DNA from: Streptomyces sp. KMM 9044
GTDB taxonomy: Bacteria > Actinomycetota > Actinomycetes > Streptomycetales > Streptomycetaceae
DNA length: 64,000 bases
Direction of reading: 5' to 3'
Assembly (NCBI RefSeq): GCF_024701375.2
Contig: NZ_CP113910.1
Coordinates: forward strand, 434,001 to 498,000
A program made the translations under genes and the position numbers. Of this stretch, positions 1-7,964 are shown piece after piece (the first letter of the stretch is position 1; the number at the start of each line of letters is the position of its first letter). The notes beneath the pieces were generated by a model. The model ran no database searches. It saw only the letters and a list, made by a program, of their open reading frames with translations, and was not told the origin of the DNA.

Positions 1-427
1 GAAGGCGTACGAAGAGGAATCCGTGTAAAGCCCCGTAAGTCTTGTCACCGGGCTCCAATCTGGCGGATATGGGCCCGGGGTGCAGTGCGTGACCGCTTGC
101 TTCGGCTGGGGCGGTCAACTCCGAAGCCGGTCTCCAACTGCCGGTGGGGAGGCCACGCTGAAGGTCTGCGGCGTAGGCGTGGTGATGCTGCCGGGGTAGT
201 AGCGGGACGCCGACCTGGCCGATCGGCACATGGTGAACGTGGGAACCGCCTGCGGTCGCCCTTTCCTTCCGGACAGCCGGTCCGGCGAGGAGGGCAGGCC
301 CGTTGCCGGCTGAGGTCCGCAGGTGGGGCGGAGGCCTCGTAGTAGTCCGAGCGGAGGAAAGCTCCGTGCATGGCGAAGGGGGCCAGCAAGTCGGCAGGGA
401 GGATGCTGCAATGCCAGGAGGTCGCTG

Positions 428-1876
428 GTGAATACCGACGCGCTGGAGTTCGGGCTGCTCAAGGCCGAGCGCCGGGTACTGGAGATGCAGACCAAACTGC
501 ACTGTTGGGCGACCGACGATCGTGATCGCCGGTTCGATGACCTGTTCAATCTCGTTGCTGATCCCGCGTTCCTGCTGGTCGCGTGGGTTCGGGTGAGGAG
601 GAACAGGGGCGCTCGCTCGGCCGGAGTGGACGGGCAGACGGCCCGTTCCGTGGAGGACGGGCAAGGCGTCGAGGCATTCCTCGACGAGGTGCGGTCCGAC
701 CTGAAGGACCGCACCTTCCGTCCGCTTCCCGTGCGGGAAAGGATGATCCCCAAGCCGGGGACGGCCAAGCGCCGTCGGCTGGGTATTCCGACCGTGCGGG
801 ACCGGGTGGTCCAGGCGTCCCTGAAGCTGGTACTGGAGCCGATCTTCGAGGCGTATTTCCTCCCGTGCTCCTACGGGTTCCGCCCGAAGCGCCGGGCTCA
901 CGACGCGCTCGCCGAGGCGCACCACTTCGCCAAGAACTCCTATGAGTGGATGGTGGAGGGGGACATCGAGGCGTGCTTCGACTCGATCGACCACGCGGCC
1001 CTGATGGGCCGGGTGCGTCGCCGAGTCGGAGACCGGCGCGTCCTTGACCTGGTGAAGGCGTTCTTGAAGTCGGGCATCCTCAGCGAGGCTGGCCAGTCCA
1101 AGGACACCGATTCCGGCACTCCGCAGGGTGGGATCCTCTCGCCGCTGCTGGCCAACATCGCCCTGTCGGTTCTCGATGAGTTCATCGCGGCCGGTCCGGG
1201 CGGGCCGAACTCCACGCAAGGCCAGCGGGCCCGGCGACGTCGGCAGAATCTGCCCAACTACCGGCTCTTCCGGTATGCGGACGACTTTCTGATCGCCGTG
1301 ACCGGGACACGCGAGCAGGCCGAAGACATGCGCACCCAGGTGGCGGAAGTACTCGCCCCGATGGGACTGCGTCTGTCGGTGGAGAAGACGGCCATCACCC
1401 ATATCGACGAGGGGCTGGACTTCCTCGGGTGGCGCCTCCAGCGTCACCGCAAACGTGGGACCCAGAAGCACTACGTCTACCTCTACCCCTCCAAGAAGGC
1501 CCTCCAAGCCGTCAAGGAGAAGGTCAAGACGCTGTGCCGACAGGACACGAACCTGCCGCTGGCAGTCGTGCTGCACCATCTCAACCCGGTGTTGCGCGGC
1601 TGGACGGCGTACTTCCGGCACGGGGTGTCGTCCGCGACCTTCCAGTACCTGTCGGCCTTCACCTGGCGGCAGGTCTTCGGGTGGCTGCGGCGAAAGCACC
1701 GCCGGTCCAACTGGAAGAGTCTTCGCCGTCGTTACTGCGCGGGCCGATGGTGGCCTGCTGATGACGAGGTGGTCTTGTTCAGGTGCGCGAAGGTGCGAAC
1801 CAACCGCTATTTGTATCGCGGGAACAAGATCCCCTCGCCCTGGCCCAGTGGGAGCACGACGGCCGCGGCCGTCTGA
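428..1876 (+). CDS. Group II intron reverse transcriptase/maturase
   Basis: A 482-residue RNA-directed DNA polymerase that would help the intron splice and retrohome. The RT fingers-palm region runs from about residue 90 to 330. It contains the PQGG motif (GTPQGGILSPLLANI) and the catalytic YADD box (RYADDFLI). The maturase X domain follows, with a LNPVLRGWTAYFRHG stretch typical of group II intron proteins. A GTG at 428 is chosen as start because the upstream part of the frame lies in RNA-domain sequence without similarity. The C-terminus ends just before the domain-V hairpin, the usual layout. No separate endonuclease domain is obvious. Confidence 0.88.
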   Translation: MNTDALEFGLLKAERRVLEMQTKLHCWATDDRDRRFDDLFNLVADPAFLLVAWVRVRRNRGARSAGVDGQTARSVEDGQGVEAFLDEVRSDLKDRTFRPLPVRERMIPKPGTAKRRRLGIPTVRDRVVQASLKLVLEPIFEAYFLPCSYGFRPKRRAHDALAEAHHFAKNSYEWMVEGDIEACFDSIDHAALMGRVRRRVGDRRVLDLVKAFLKSGILSEAGQSKDTDSGTPQGGILSPLLANIALSVLDEFIAAGPGGPNSTQGQRARRRRQNLPNYRLFRYADDFLIAVTGTREQAEDMRTQVAEVLAPMGLRLSVEKTAITHIDEGLDFLGWRLQRHRKRGTQKHYVYLYPSKKALQAVKEKVKTLCRQDTNLPLAVVLHHLNPVLRGWTAYFRHGVSSATFQYLSAFTWRQVFGWLRRKHRRSNWKSLRRRYCAGRWWPADDEVVLFRCAKVRTNRYLYRGNKIPSPWPSGSTTAAAV

Positions 1877-1889
1877 GAGGGCTTGTGGA

Positions 1890-1924
1890 GAGCCGGATGC
1901 CTGGAGAGCGGGCACGTCCGGTTC
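1890..1924 (+). ncRNA. Group II intron domain V (catalytic hairpin)
   Basis: The segment begins GAGCCGGATG and closes CGTCCGGTTC around a short internal stem with a GAGA-type loop. This matches the conserved 34-35-nt domain V pattern (GAGCCGUAUG ... CGUACGGUUC). It lies just 3' of the reverse transcriptase gene, where domain V belongs. Domain VI follows at 1948-1963. Confidence 0.8.
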
Positions 1925-1982
1925 GGGAGGCGGCTCGGGGAAACCCGCTGGTGGAAACACCAGCAGGGCGCCCCGAGTCGAC

Positions 1983-3165
1983 CTCACCAGATCGCCGAGC
2001 ACGTCGGGCACACGAGTCCGGATCGGGTGCAGTGATTCCTGGCCCGCTCGACCTGGTGCACGGATCAACTCCGCGACGCGCTGCGGTCGTTCGTAGTCCA
2101 GTTCCTGGCCCGGCCGGATGGGGTGCTGGTGCTGGATGAGACCGCGTTCTTGAAGAAGGGACGGATGTCGGCCGGGGTGGCCCCGCAGTACGCAGGGATT
2201 ACCGGACAGATCGAGAACTGCCAGGTCGCGGTGTTCTGCGCGTACGCCTCCGACACCGGACGCGCTCTGATCGACCGTGAGTTGTACCTGCCCGCCGCCT
2301 GGTGCCAGGACGCCGGCCGCTGCCGCACCGCGCGCATTCCCAAGCCGCGCGCGAAGGCCGTGGTCACCAAGCCCGAGCTCGGCCGGCGCATGGTGGAACG
2401 CTGCCGCCGGGCCAAGGTCCCGTTCGGCTGGATGGCTGCCGACAGCGCCTACGGCCAGGACCGCAAACTCCGCTCCGCCCTCGAACGCCGCCGCATCCCC
2501 TATGTCATGGCCGTGCCGGTGGACGAGACCGTGTCCACCCACGGCACCGGGAGCCTGCGCGTCGACAAGCTCACCGCCCGCATCCCACTGATCTTCGAGC
2601 GCCGTTCCTGCGGGAAGGGGGCCAAGGGCCTGCGCTCCTACGACTGGGCGCTGGCCGAGGTCACCTGGCCGGGCGGCGCCGAGAACGGGCCCCGCCGCGG
2701 CTGTATTCACCTGCTGCTGGTCAGGCGCTCGATCACCGACCCTGCCCAGATCGCCTACTTCGCGGTGCATGCCAAGGTCAGCACCCCGATCGGCGAGATC
2801 GTCCGCGTGATGGGCCTGCGCTGGTCGATTGAGGACTGCTTCGAGACCGCGAAGTCCGACTGCGGACTGGACCACTACGAGGTTCGCACCTGGGACGCCT
2901 GGCACCGTCACATCACTCTGTCCATGGCCGCCCTCGCCTTCCTGACCATCACCGACACCCGCTCCCGTGACCTCGAAGACCCCACAGAGCCAGTCCAGTT
3001 GCCCGCACCCAGCGACCTGACCCGGGTGCTCGAAAAGGGGGGCCGCCGGGCCGCGTTGAAAAACTGATCCGCTACACCGCCGAGGAGATCCGCCGCCTGC
3101 TCAACCGGCTCGTACGGGCCACCTCGCCGCCACCACCGACGATCGTGATCACCCAGTCACACTGA
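1983..3165 (+). pseudogene. IS701-like transposase, 3' exon, degenerate
   Basis: Downstream of the intron the frame reads QIAEHVGHTSPDRVQ, then a TGA where a tryptophan is expected, then FLARSTW and a long DDE-type transposase body (DETAFLKKG, IENCQVAVF, AADSAYG, RWSIEDCFETAKSD). The main frame stops at 3067. The natural C-terminus (IRYTAEEIRRLLNRLVRAT) continues in another frame to 3165, so a second lesion shifts the frame near 3050. The 5' half lies beyond the intron, outside the window. With an intron insertion, a nonsense codon and a frameshift it is almost certainly inactive. Confidence 0.8.
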
Positions 3166-3261
3166 CGCCGCACCCACCAGGCCCGCGCACAACGCTGCCA
3201 CTACGCCACCCGCGACAAACGAGATCGCGAGTCACGGCTGTAGTACCAGGCACGACGGGAG

Positions 3262-3700
3262 GCACACTCGTGCACGGAACGGCCCCCGGCGAGTGGCGCC
3301 ACCCCGCAACGAGCTGCGGTCCCCGGGGACCTGCACGTCTGCGACGGTTTCGTCTCGGCGCAGACCCTGCATACCGTCCTGGCCACGGACGGTGTGGCGG
3401 TGGGACTGACCACCCTCTAACCGCACGCTCCGCCTGCTGGAGGCCGCCGGGCACGTCGACATGGCGCGTGACAGCGGCGGCGAACGCCTCTACCGGCCCA
3501 GGCCCGACGACGGCCACCGTCACTTTCCCGTCTGCCGGGAATGCGGGCTCGGCCTGGCGGTCGACTCCGAAGAGGTCGAACAGTGGGTCGCGAGAATCAC
3601 ACGCGACGTCGGGTTCCACGCGGTGGACCACACGGTCGAACTCACAGGTGTGCGCGACGGCTGCCGTCCCGGGCCGGCCGACCGCCGAACGGACTTCTGA
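3262..3700 (+). pseudogene. Fur-family (Zur-like) metalloregulator, frameshifted
   Basis: Two frames together spell a Fur-family repressor. The first gives ATPQRAAV ... FVSAQTLHTVLATDG ... LTTL, the winged-helix DNA-binding half. An extra A near 3419 then makes TAA inside the expected TTLYRTLRLLEAAGHVD. The second frame (to 3700) gives the dimerisation/zinc half with CRECG, VDSEEVEQW, GFHAVDHTVELTG and a C-terminal Cys. No good start codon precedes the first half. Known Fur-family members of this type bind zinc or iron and repress uptake genes. Its place at the edge of a locus full of Zur-like boxes suggests it was a local regulator. As read here it cannot be made as one protein unless the indel is a sequencing error. 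Confidence 0.75.
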
Positions 3701-3736
3701 CCGGCCGGTGGTGAACGGGCGATCCGCCGAGCCGCC

Positions 3737-3790
3737 TGCCCGTCGGCGTGCCCCTGATCCGTCCACCGGTCGGGGGCACGCCGACGGGCA
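3737..3790. terminator. Bidirectional hairpin terminator
   Basis: Perfect 18-bp inverted repeat (3737-3754 and 3773-3790, arms TGCCCGTCGGCGTGCCCC and its complement) with an 18-base loop. It lies between the convergent Fur-like pseudogene and the reductase gene ending at 3792. There is no strong T run, as is common in high-GC actinobacteria. Confidence 0.8.
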
Positions 3791-3791
3791 C

Positions 3792-4895
3792 TCACAGTGT
3801 CGTGAGCTCCGCCGCGTCATCGGCCGCCAGGTCCTCGGCGACGCGCAGGGGATCGAGCACGTCCGCGGCGAAGTGCACACCGGGAGCGATCGCCCCGTGG
3901 AGTGCCCGGAGAGCGGCGGCGGCAGCGAGGAACCCGCTCAACTCGTAGGAGTCCGCGGCGCGCAGGACGAGCCTCGCGGTGGGCGGGCCGTCCGTCGCCC
4001 CGTCCCAGAGGTGGAACTCCTGTCCGTACCAGGCCCCGTGGCGCCGCACGTCCTCGCCGGCCGCCGCGACCAGGTCGGCGGCCTCCGTGCTGCCCAGTGC
4101 CCATGCCATGGCCAGTTCCTCGGCCAGGCGCCCGCCGCCGAAGACGGTGTACCAGCGCACCTGGCCGATGCCCGTGGCGCGGGCCAGCCGGACGGCCTCG
4201 GTGGACAGGAAGGGGAAGGCGTCGACGGGTGCGGGGAAGGCGTCGATTCGTACGCCTCGCCGTGGGGCCAGCGCGCGTTCCTGCATCCGGTCCTCCTGCC
4301 AGGCGGCCGCCGGCGTGCCGTGCTCCGGTCCCCGGCCGAGCAGCACGTCACCGGCGGCGGCCGGGGTGAGCGGCGCGACACCGCCGACGTAGGCCTCCAG
4401 TGCGACGGCACTGGTGGCGCGGGCGGCCAGCGCGCGGGGCAGCAGCGACGACAGGCCCGGCAGCGCGCCGGCGGACAGCACGGCCGTGCGTCCGGCCGCC
4501 ACCCATCGCCCGGCGCCCCCGTCGGCCGACAACAGGTTGTGGACCGGGTCGTCACCGGCCGCGTCGACGTAGTCCGCGCCGTTGCGCAGCGCGGCCCGCG
4601 CGACCGCGTCGAGGACACGGTACGAGGGGCCCGCACAGTTGACGACGAGTCGGCAGCCCGCCGCGAAGCGATCCAGCGAACGGTGGTCGGTCAGGTCGAC
4701 GGCCAGGGCGCTCACCTCGGGGCCGCCCTCCGGGAGACCGGCGATCAGCGCTTCTGCCCGGCTCCGATCGCGGCCGGCCACCAGCAGCGGGTGGACACCC
4801 GCCCGGTGGAGCCGTCGTACGACCGCGCTGCCGACTGCTCCGTAACCGCCTATGACGCCGATGGCTGCCAGGTGTTGCACCGGTATTCCCACCAT
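3792..4895 (-). CDS. Saccharopine dehydrogenase-like NAD(P)-binding oxidoreductase
   Basis: A 367-residue soluble protein with an N-terminal Rossmann fold (IGGYGAVGSAVVRRLHRAG, about residues 14-32) and the body of the saccharopine-dehydrogenase-like NADP-binding family. Such proteins reduce imines or act as opine-type dehydrogenases. Yersiniabactin-type pathways need a thiazolinyl imide reductase and none of the classical Irp3/YbtU type is present here, so this protein is a candidate for that step. That is inference. The ATG at 4895 is preceded by GTGGGA. The gene diverges from the FAD oxidoreductase at 4974, with a Zur/Fur-like box between them, so both are probably derepressed under metal starvation. 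Confidence 0.75.
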   Translation of the reverse strand: MVGIPVQHLAAIGVIGGYGAVGSAVVRRLHRAGVHPLLVAGRDRSRAEALIAGLPEGGPEVSALAVDLTDHRSLDRFAAGCRLVVNCAGPSYRVLDAVARAALRNGADYVDAAGDDPVHNLLSADGGAGRWVAAGRTAVLSAGALPGLSSLLPRALAARATSAVALEAYVGGVAPLTPAAAGDVLLGRGPEHGTPAAAWQEDRMQERALAPRRGVRIDAFPAPVDAFPFLSTEAVRLARATGIGQVRWYTVFGGGRLAEELAMAWALGSTEAADLVAAAGEDVRRHGAWYGQEFHLWDGATDGPPTARLVLRAADSYELSGFLAAAAALRALHGAIAPGVHFAADVLDPLRVAEDLAADDAAELTTL

Positions 4896-4914
4896 TTCCC
4901 ACTGATCCTGTTGA

Positions 4915-4934
4915 TGAAAATGATAATTATTATC
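4915..4934. promoter_or_regulatory. Fur-family (Zur-like) operator
   Basis: TGAAAATGATAATTA (4915-4929) matches the Streptomyces Zur palindrome at 12 of 15 positions. The overlapping 19-mer at 4916-4934 matches the classical Fur box at 17 of 19, including the perfect GATAAT-T-ATTATC palindrome. It sits in the intergenic region of two divergent genes. Which metal controls it cannot be decided from this site alone. Confidence 0.75.
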
Positions 4935-4973
4935 GTAGTCATTATTTGCTGGGCCGAGAAGGAAGTGACGACG

Positions 4974-5898
4974 ATGTTCGACGTGATCGTGGTGGGCGGA
5001 GGGCCCGCCGGCCTCAACGCGGCGCTGGTGTCCGGGCGTCAGCGCAGGCGGGTCCTCCTGCTGGACTCGGGCCGCCCCCGTAACGCGCCCGCGGCGCGGA
5101 TGCACATGTTCCTCAGCCGTGACGGCTTCCCGCCCGCCGAACTGCGCCGTATAGGCCGGGAGCAGCTCACCGCCTACCCGAACGTGGCCGTGCGTGAGGC
5201 CACCGTCACCACCGCCGCGCCCGGGTCGCAGGGATTCGTCCTGACGTTGGCCGACGGCACCGTGGAACGGACCCGGAAACTGGTCCTCGCCACGGGGCAG
5301 GTCGACGTGCTCGACGAACAGGTGGAGGGACTGTCCGCGTTGTTCGGCCGGGGGGGTGTACCACTGCCCGTTCTGCCACGGCTGGGAGACCAGCGGGATG
5401 AGCCTGGCCGTCCTGGGACACGAACTGCCGCAGGTCATGCAGGCCCTGTATCTCACCGACCGCTTCAGTCCCGACGTGATCGTGTGCACCAACGGGCATC
5501 CGGTGCCCGAGCAGGCCGCGGGCAGACTCGCCGACGCCGGGATCGCCGTGGAGAAGACGGCGGTGGCCCGCGTCGAGGGCGAGGAAGGCGCCGTCCGTCT
5601 GGTCCTCGCCGACGGGCGGGTGCTCGAGCGGCAGGGCGTCTACCATCGGGCCCCCACCCGTCAGCACTCCCCGCTGGCCGATCAGTTGGGATGCCGGATG
5701 CTGCCGGACGGTTGCGTGCGGGTGGACGAGTTCCAGCGCACGTCCGTGCCCGGTGTGTACGCGGCCGGCGACACCGCCCGGCTGGAGGCCCTGCCGGACG
5801 CCCTCACCTTCGTGATCACCGGCGCCGCCGACGGCGCCCGCGCCGCGGTCTGGCTCGACCAGGAACTCTTCCGCGAGGACGCCGGACTGGGCGGCTGA
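4974..5898 (+). pseudogene. Thioredoxin reductase-like FAD/NAD(P) oxidoreductase, with frameshift
   Basis: The first frame carries the FAD-binding start MFDVIVVGGGPAGLNAALVSGR and runs to about 5350. The second frame supplies the redox centre CPFCHGWE, the rest of the NADPH domain and the FAD motif GVYAAGDTA, ending at 5898. The frames meet at a run of seven G at about 5350-5356, where six would keep one 307-residue reading frame. In this family the CxxC pair reduces disulfides, and relatives in gene clusters close or protect dithiol or thiazoline products. The gene is otherwise perfect, so the extra G may be a recent mutation or a sequencing error. It faces a Zur/Fur-like box and its reductase neighbour. 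Confidence 0.75.
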
Positions 5899-5903
5899 CA
5901 CCG

Positions 5904-5939
5904 AGGTGCGGCGGGGGCGGGTCCGTCCCCGCCGCACCT
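5904..5939. terminator. Bidirectional hairpin terminator
   Basis: Perfect 13-bp stem (AGGTGCGGCGGGG at 5904-5916, complement at 5927-5939) with a 10-base loop, followed by TT. It lies in the 44-bp gap between the convergent FAD oxidoreductase and the end of the long biosynthetic operon. Confidence 0.85.
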
Positions 5940-5942
5940 TTC

Positions 5943-7964
5943 TCATCGGTCGTCCGGTTCACGCAGGGCGGCGGCGAGTCCGGCCACCGTGGGCTGCCGG
6001 AGGAAGCGGCGGGGTGTCACCCGCCCCAGTCCCTCCCGCGCGAGCGACCCGAGCATCCGCATCGCGAGCAGCGAGTCGCCACCGAGCGCGAAGAAGTCGG
6101 CGGTGCGCTCGTCGACCGGACAGTCCAGCAGCTTCTGCCAGTGCGACGCGACGGCTCGTTCCGTGTCGTCCCCGGGCGGTCCCGGTTCCGTTCCGCCGAC
6201 CTCCGCCGCGGGTACGGACAGGCGCCGGCCGGGCGCCGGCCGGGTCGGCTCCGCCTGCTCGCCGTCGACCGCGTCGGGCAGTTCGACCACGGCGGACCAG
6301 CCGTCCGGTTCGACCAGTGACTCCACGGTGGCCATGAGATCGCCGAACATCCGGTCGACGTCCTGTGCCGCGAACAGCTCCTCCACCAGTGAGAAGACGA
6401 CCACCAGTTCACCGCGCAGCTCGAACAGCCTTACCTCCAGGGCCACCTGGGGCGTCCGCAGCTGCTGGTGGTGGCTCAGCAGGTCGATTTCGCCCAGCGG
6501 TCCGGCTTCCTGGGGCACCTCACTGCCCAGCGCCGCGTCCACGCCCAGGGTGGACTGGAAGACGACCGGCGCCACCGGGCGGTGGGTGCCCCGGCGGCGG
6601 CCCAGTTCGCGGGAGACCTCCACCCCGGTGATCAGGTTGTGGGCGAGGGCGTCGCCGATGTCCTGCTGGGCGCGGCCGGCCAGGTCGGCGAAGACGGGGG
6701 CCGCCGGCAGGTCGACCGGCAGGAGCATGGTGGAGGAGAAGGCTCCCACCAGGCGGGAGACGTCGGGGTGGAGCGGAAGGCGGTTCAGCTGCAGGGTGTT
6801 GAGCAGGAAGCGGCGGTGGCCGCAGGCCCGGGCGACGGCGGCGGCGAACGCGGCGAACATCGCGGCGGAAGGGGTCACACCGTGCCCGGTGCACAAGCGG
6901 CGCAGCTGCGACCAGCGCTCCGGATCGAGCACCGCCTGCCGGGTGCCCATCAGAGTGGGGCGTACCTCCCCGGCATCGGCCACCAGCGGCAGCGCCGGCG
7001 GCAGCGGGAAGCCGTCGAGGCGGTCCCACCACCAGTCGCGGTCCCGCTGCCACGCCTCGGTGCCGGGCAGGTCCCGCAGGGTCGTCACGTAGTCGCCGTA
7101 GTCGATGTCCAGCGGCGCGAGAACGGCGTTGTAGTCGGAGACCAGGGCGAACAGGTCGCGGTAGAAGACGCCCGAGGACCAGCCGTCGATGATCAGCAGA
7201 CTGGTCGAGGAGTGCAGCCGGGCGCGGGCGCCGGGCATCAGCGTCAGGCGCATGTCCAGACCGCAGCCCTGGGACGGGTCGGGGCCCTCGGTGCTCATCG
7301 CGTGGCGTATCTCCGCGAGCCGGGACGCGGCCGTCTCCTCGTCGGCGTCGCGCAGGTCGGTGACCTGGAGCTGTGGGACCGCCTCCGGATCGTCCAGGGG
7401 CAGGATGCGCTGCCGGCCGTCGGGCAGGATGCGGGCCCGCAGGACGGCCTGGTGCTCGGCGAGGCGCTCCAAGGCGTCCTGCAGCGCCTCGGGGGCCTCG
7501 TCGGCGTCGATGTCCTCCAGTCCGATGTCCACGTAGTGGTGTGCGGAGCGGTAGGACAGTTCCCAGGCGTCCTGCTGGCCCACGAAGTAGCCCTGCTGGA
7601 GCGGCAGGAGCGGAAACGGGGCGTCCGGCTCCTCGCGCCGGCGCAGGTCCAGGGGCAGCGGGCGCAGTGCGCCCGTTCCCGACCCGGTGCTGCGTTCGTG
7701 GACGAGGGCGGCCAGTTGCGCGGCGCTCTGCTCGACGCGGACGTCCGCCAGCGCCAGCGGCGTGCCCAGCCGTTTGCGGAGCATCGCGGCCATCCGGACG
7801 GCCAGGACGGAGTCGCCTCCCAGGCTCAGGAAGCTGGCGTCCGCCGGTACGGCGGCCAGGTCGGTCTCCAGGGCGTCGGCCCATACGGCTCGGACGGCGT
7901 CGACCAGATCGGCAGGGGCCGGCCGAACGGGGGTGGTGTGCCCGGGGGCGGGTACTGAGGTCAA
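5943..7964 (-). CDS. NRPS protein, carrier-heterocyclization(Cy)-carrier
   Basis: A 673-residue NRPS subunit with no adenylation domain. The first carrier domain has FLSLGGDSVLAVRM (Ser about 52). A Cy/condensation domain spans about 110-520. The second carrier has FALGGDSLLAMRM (Ser about 631). In the Cy core motif DxxxxD the first Asp is replaced by Ser (S-LLII-D-GWS), so heterocyclization may be altered. The arrangement matches the PCP1-Cy2-PCP2 stretch of yersiniabactin synthetase HMWP2 cut out as a separate protein. Its carriers would be loaded with Cys by the single A domain at 22566-26675. The start is probably TTG at 7964, overlapping the upstream stop as TTGA. No other start keeps the first carrier domain. 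It is the last gene of the operon. Confidence 0.85.
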   Translation of the reverse strand: MTSVPAPGHTTPVRPAPADLVDAVRAVWADALETDLAAVPADASFLSLGGDSVLAVRMAAMLRKRLGTPLALADVRVEQSAAQLAALVHERSTGSGTGALRPLPLDLRRREEPDAPFPLLPLQQGYFVGQQDAWELSYRSAHHYVDIGLEDIDADEAPEALQDALERLAEHQAVLRARILPDGRQRILPLDDPEAVPQLQVTDLRDADEETAASRLAEIRHAMSTEGPDPSQGCGLDMRLTLMPGARARLHSSTSLLIIDGWSSGVFYRDLFALVSDYNAVLAPLDIDYGDYVTTLRDLPGTEAWQRDRDWWWDRLDGFPLPPALPLVADAGEVRPTLMGTRQAVLDPERWSQLRRLCTGHGVTPSAAMFAAFAAAVARACGHRRFLLNTLQLNRLPLHPDVSRLVGAFSSTMLLPVDLPAAPVFADLAGRAQQDIGDALAHNLITGVEVSRELGRRRGTHRPVAPVVFQSTLGVDAALGSEVPQEAGPLGEIDLLSHHQQLRTPQVALEVRLFELRGELVVVFSLVEELFAAQDVDRMFGDLMATVESLVEPDGWSAVVELPDAVDGEQAEPTRPAPGRRLSVPAAEVGGTEPGPPGDDTERAVASHWQKLLDCPVDERTADFFALGGDSLLAMRMLGSLAREGLGRVTPRRFLRQPTVAGLAAALREPDDR

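Larger units (their letters stand above)
1..1982 (+). mobile_element. Group II intron, 5' end probably outside or at the window edge
   Basis: The reverse transcriptase at 428-1876 is preceded by about 430 bases without a convincing gene, as expected for intron RNA domains I-IV. It is followed by a domain-V-like hairpin (1890-1924) and a domain-VI-like hairpin (stem CTGGTG/CACCAG with GAAA loop, 1948-1963). The 3' end is placed near 1982 because homology to an IS701-type transposase resumes directly after it. The intron therefore sits inside that transposase gene. The exact 5' splice point was not found. Confidence 0.75.

Noticed and set aside
3270..6320. Very long plus-strand open frame
   Set aside because: It is mostly the antisense shadow of the reductase gene on the minus strand. 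Only the 4974-5350 part (FAD oxidoreductase start) and nearby fragments are real coding sequence.
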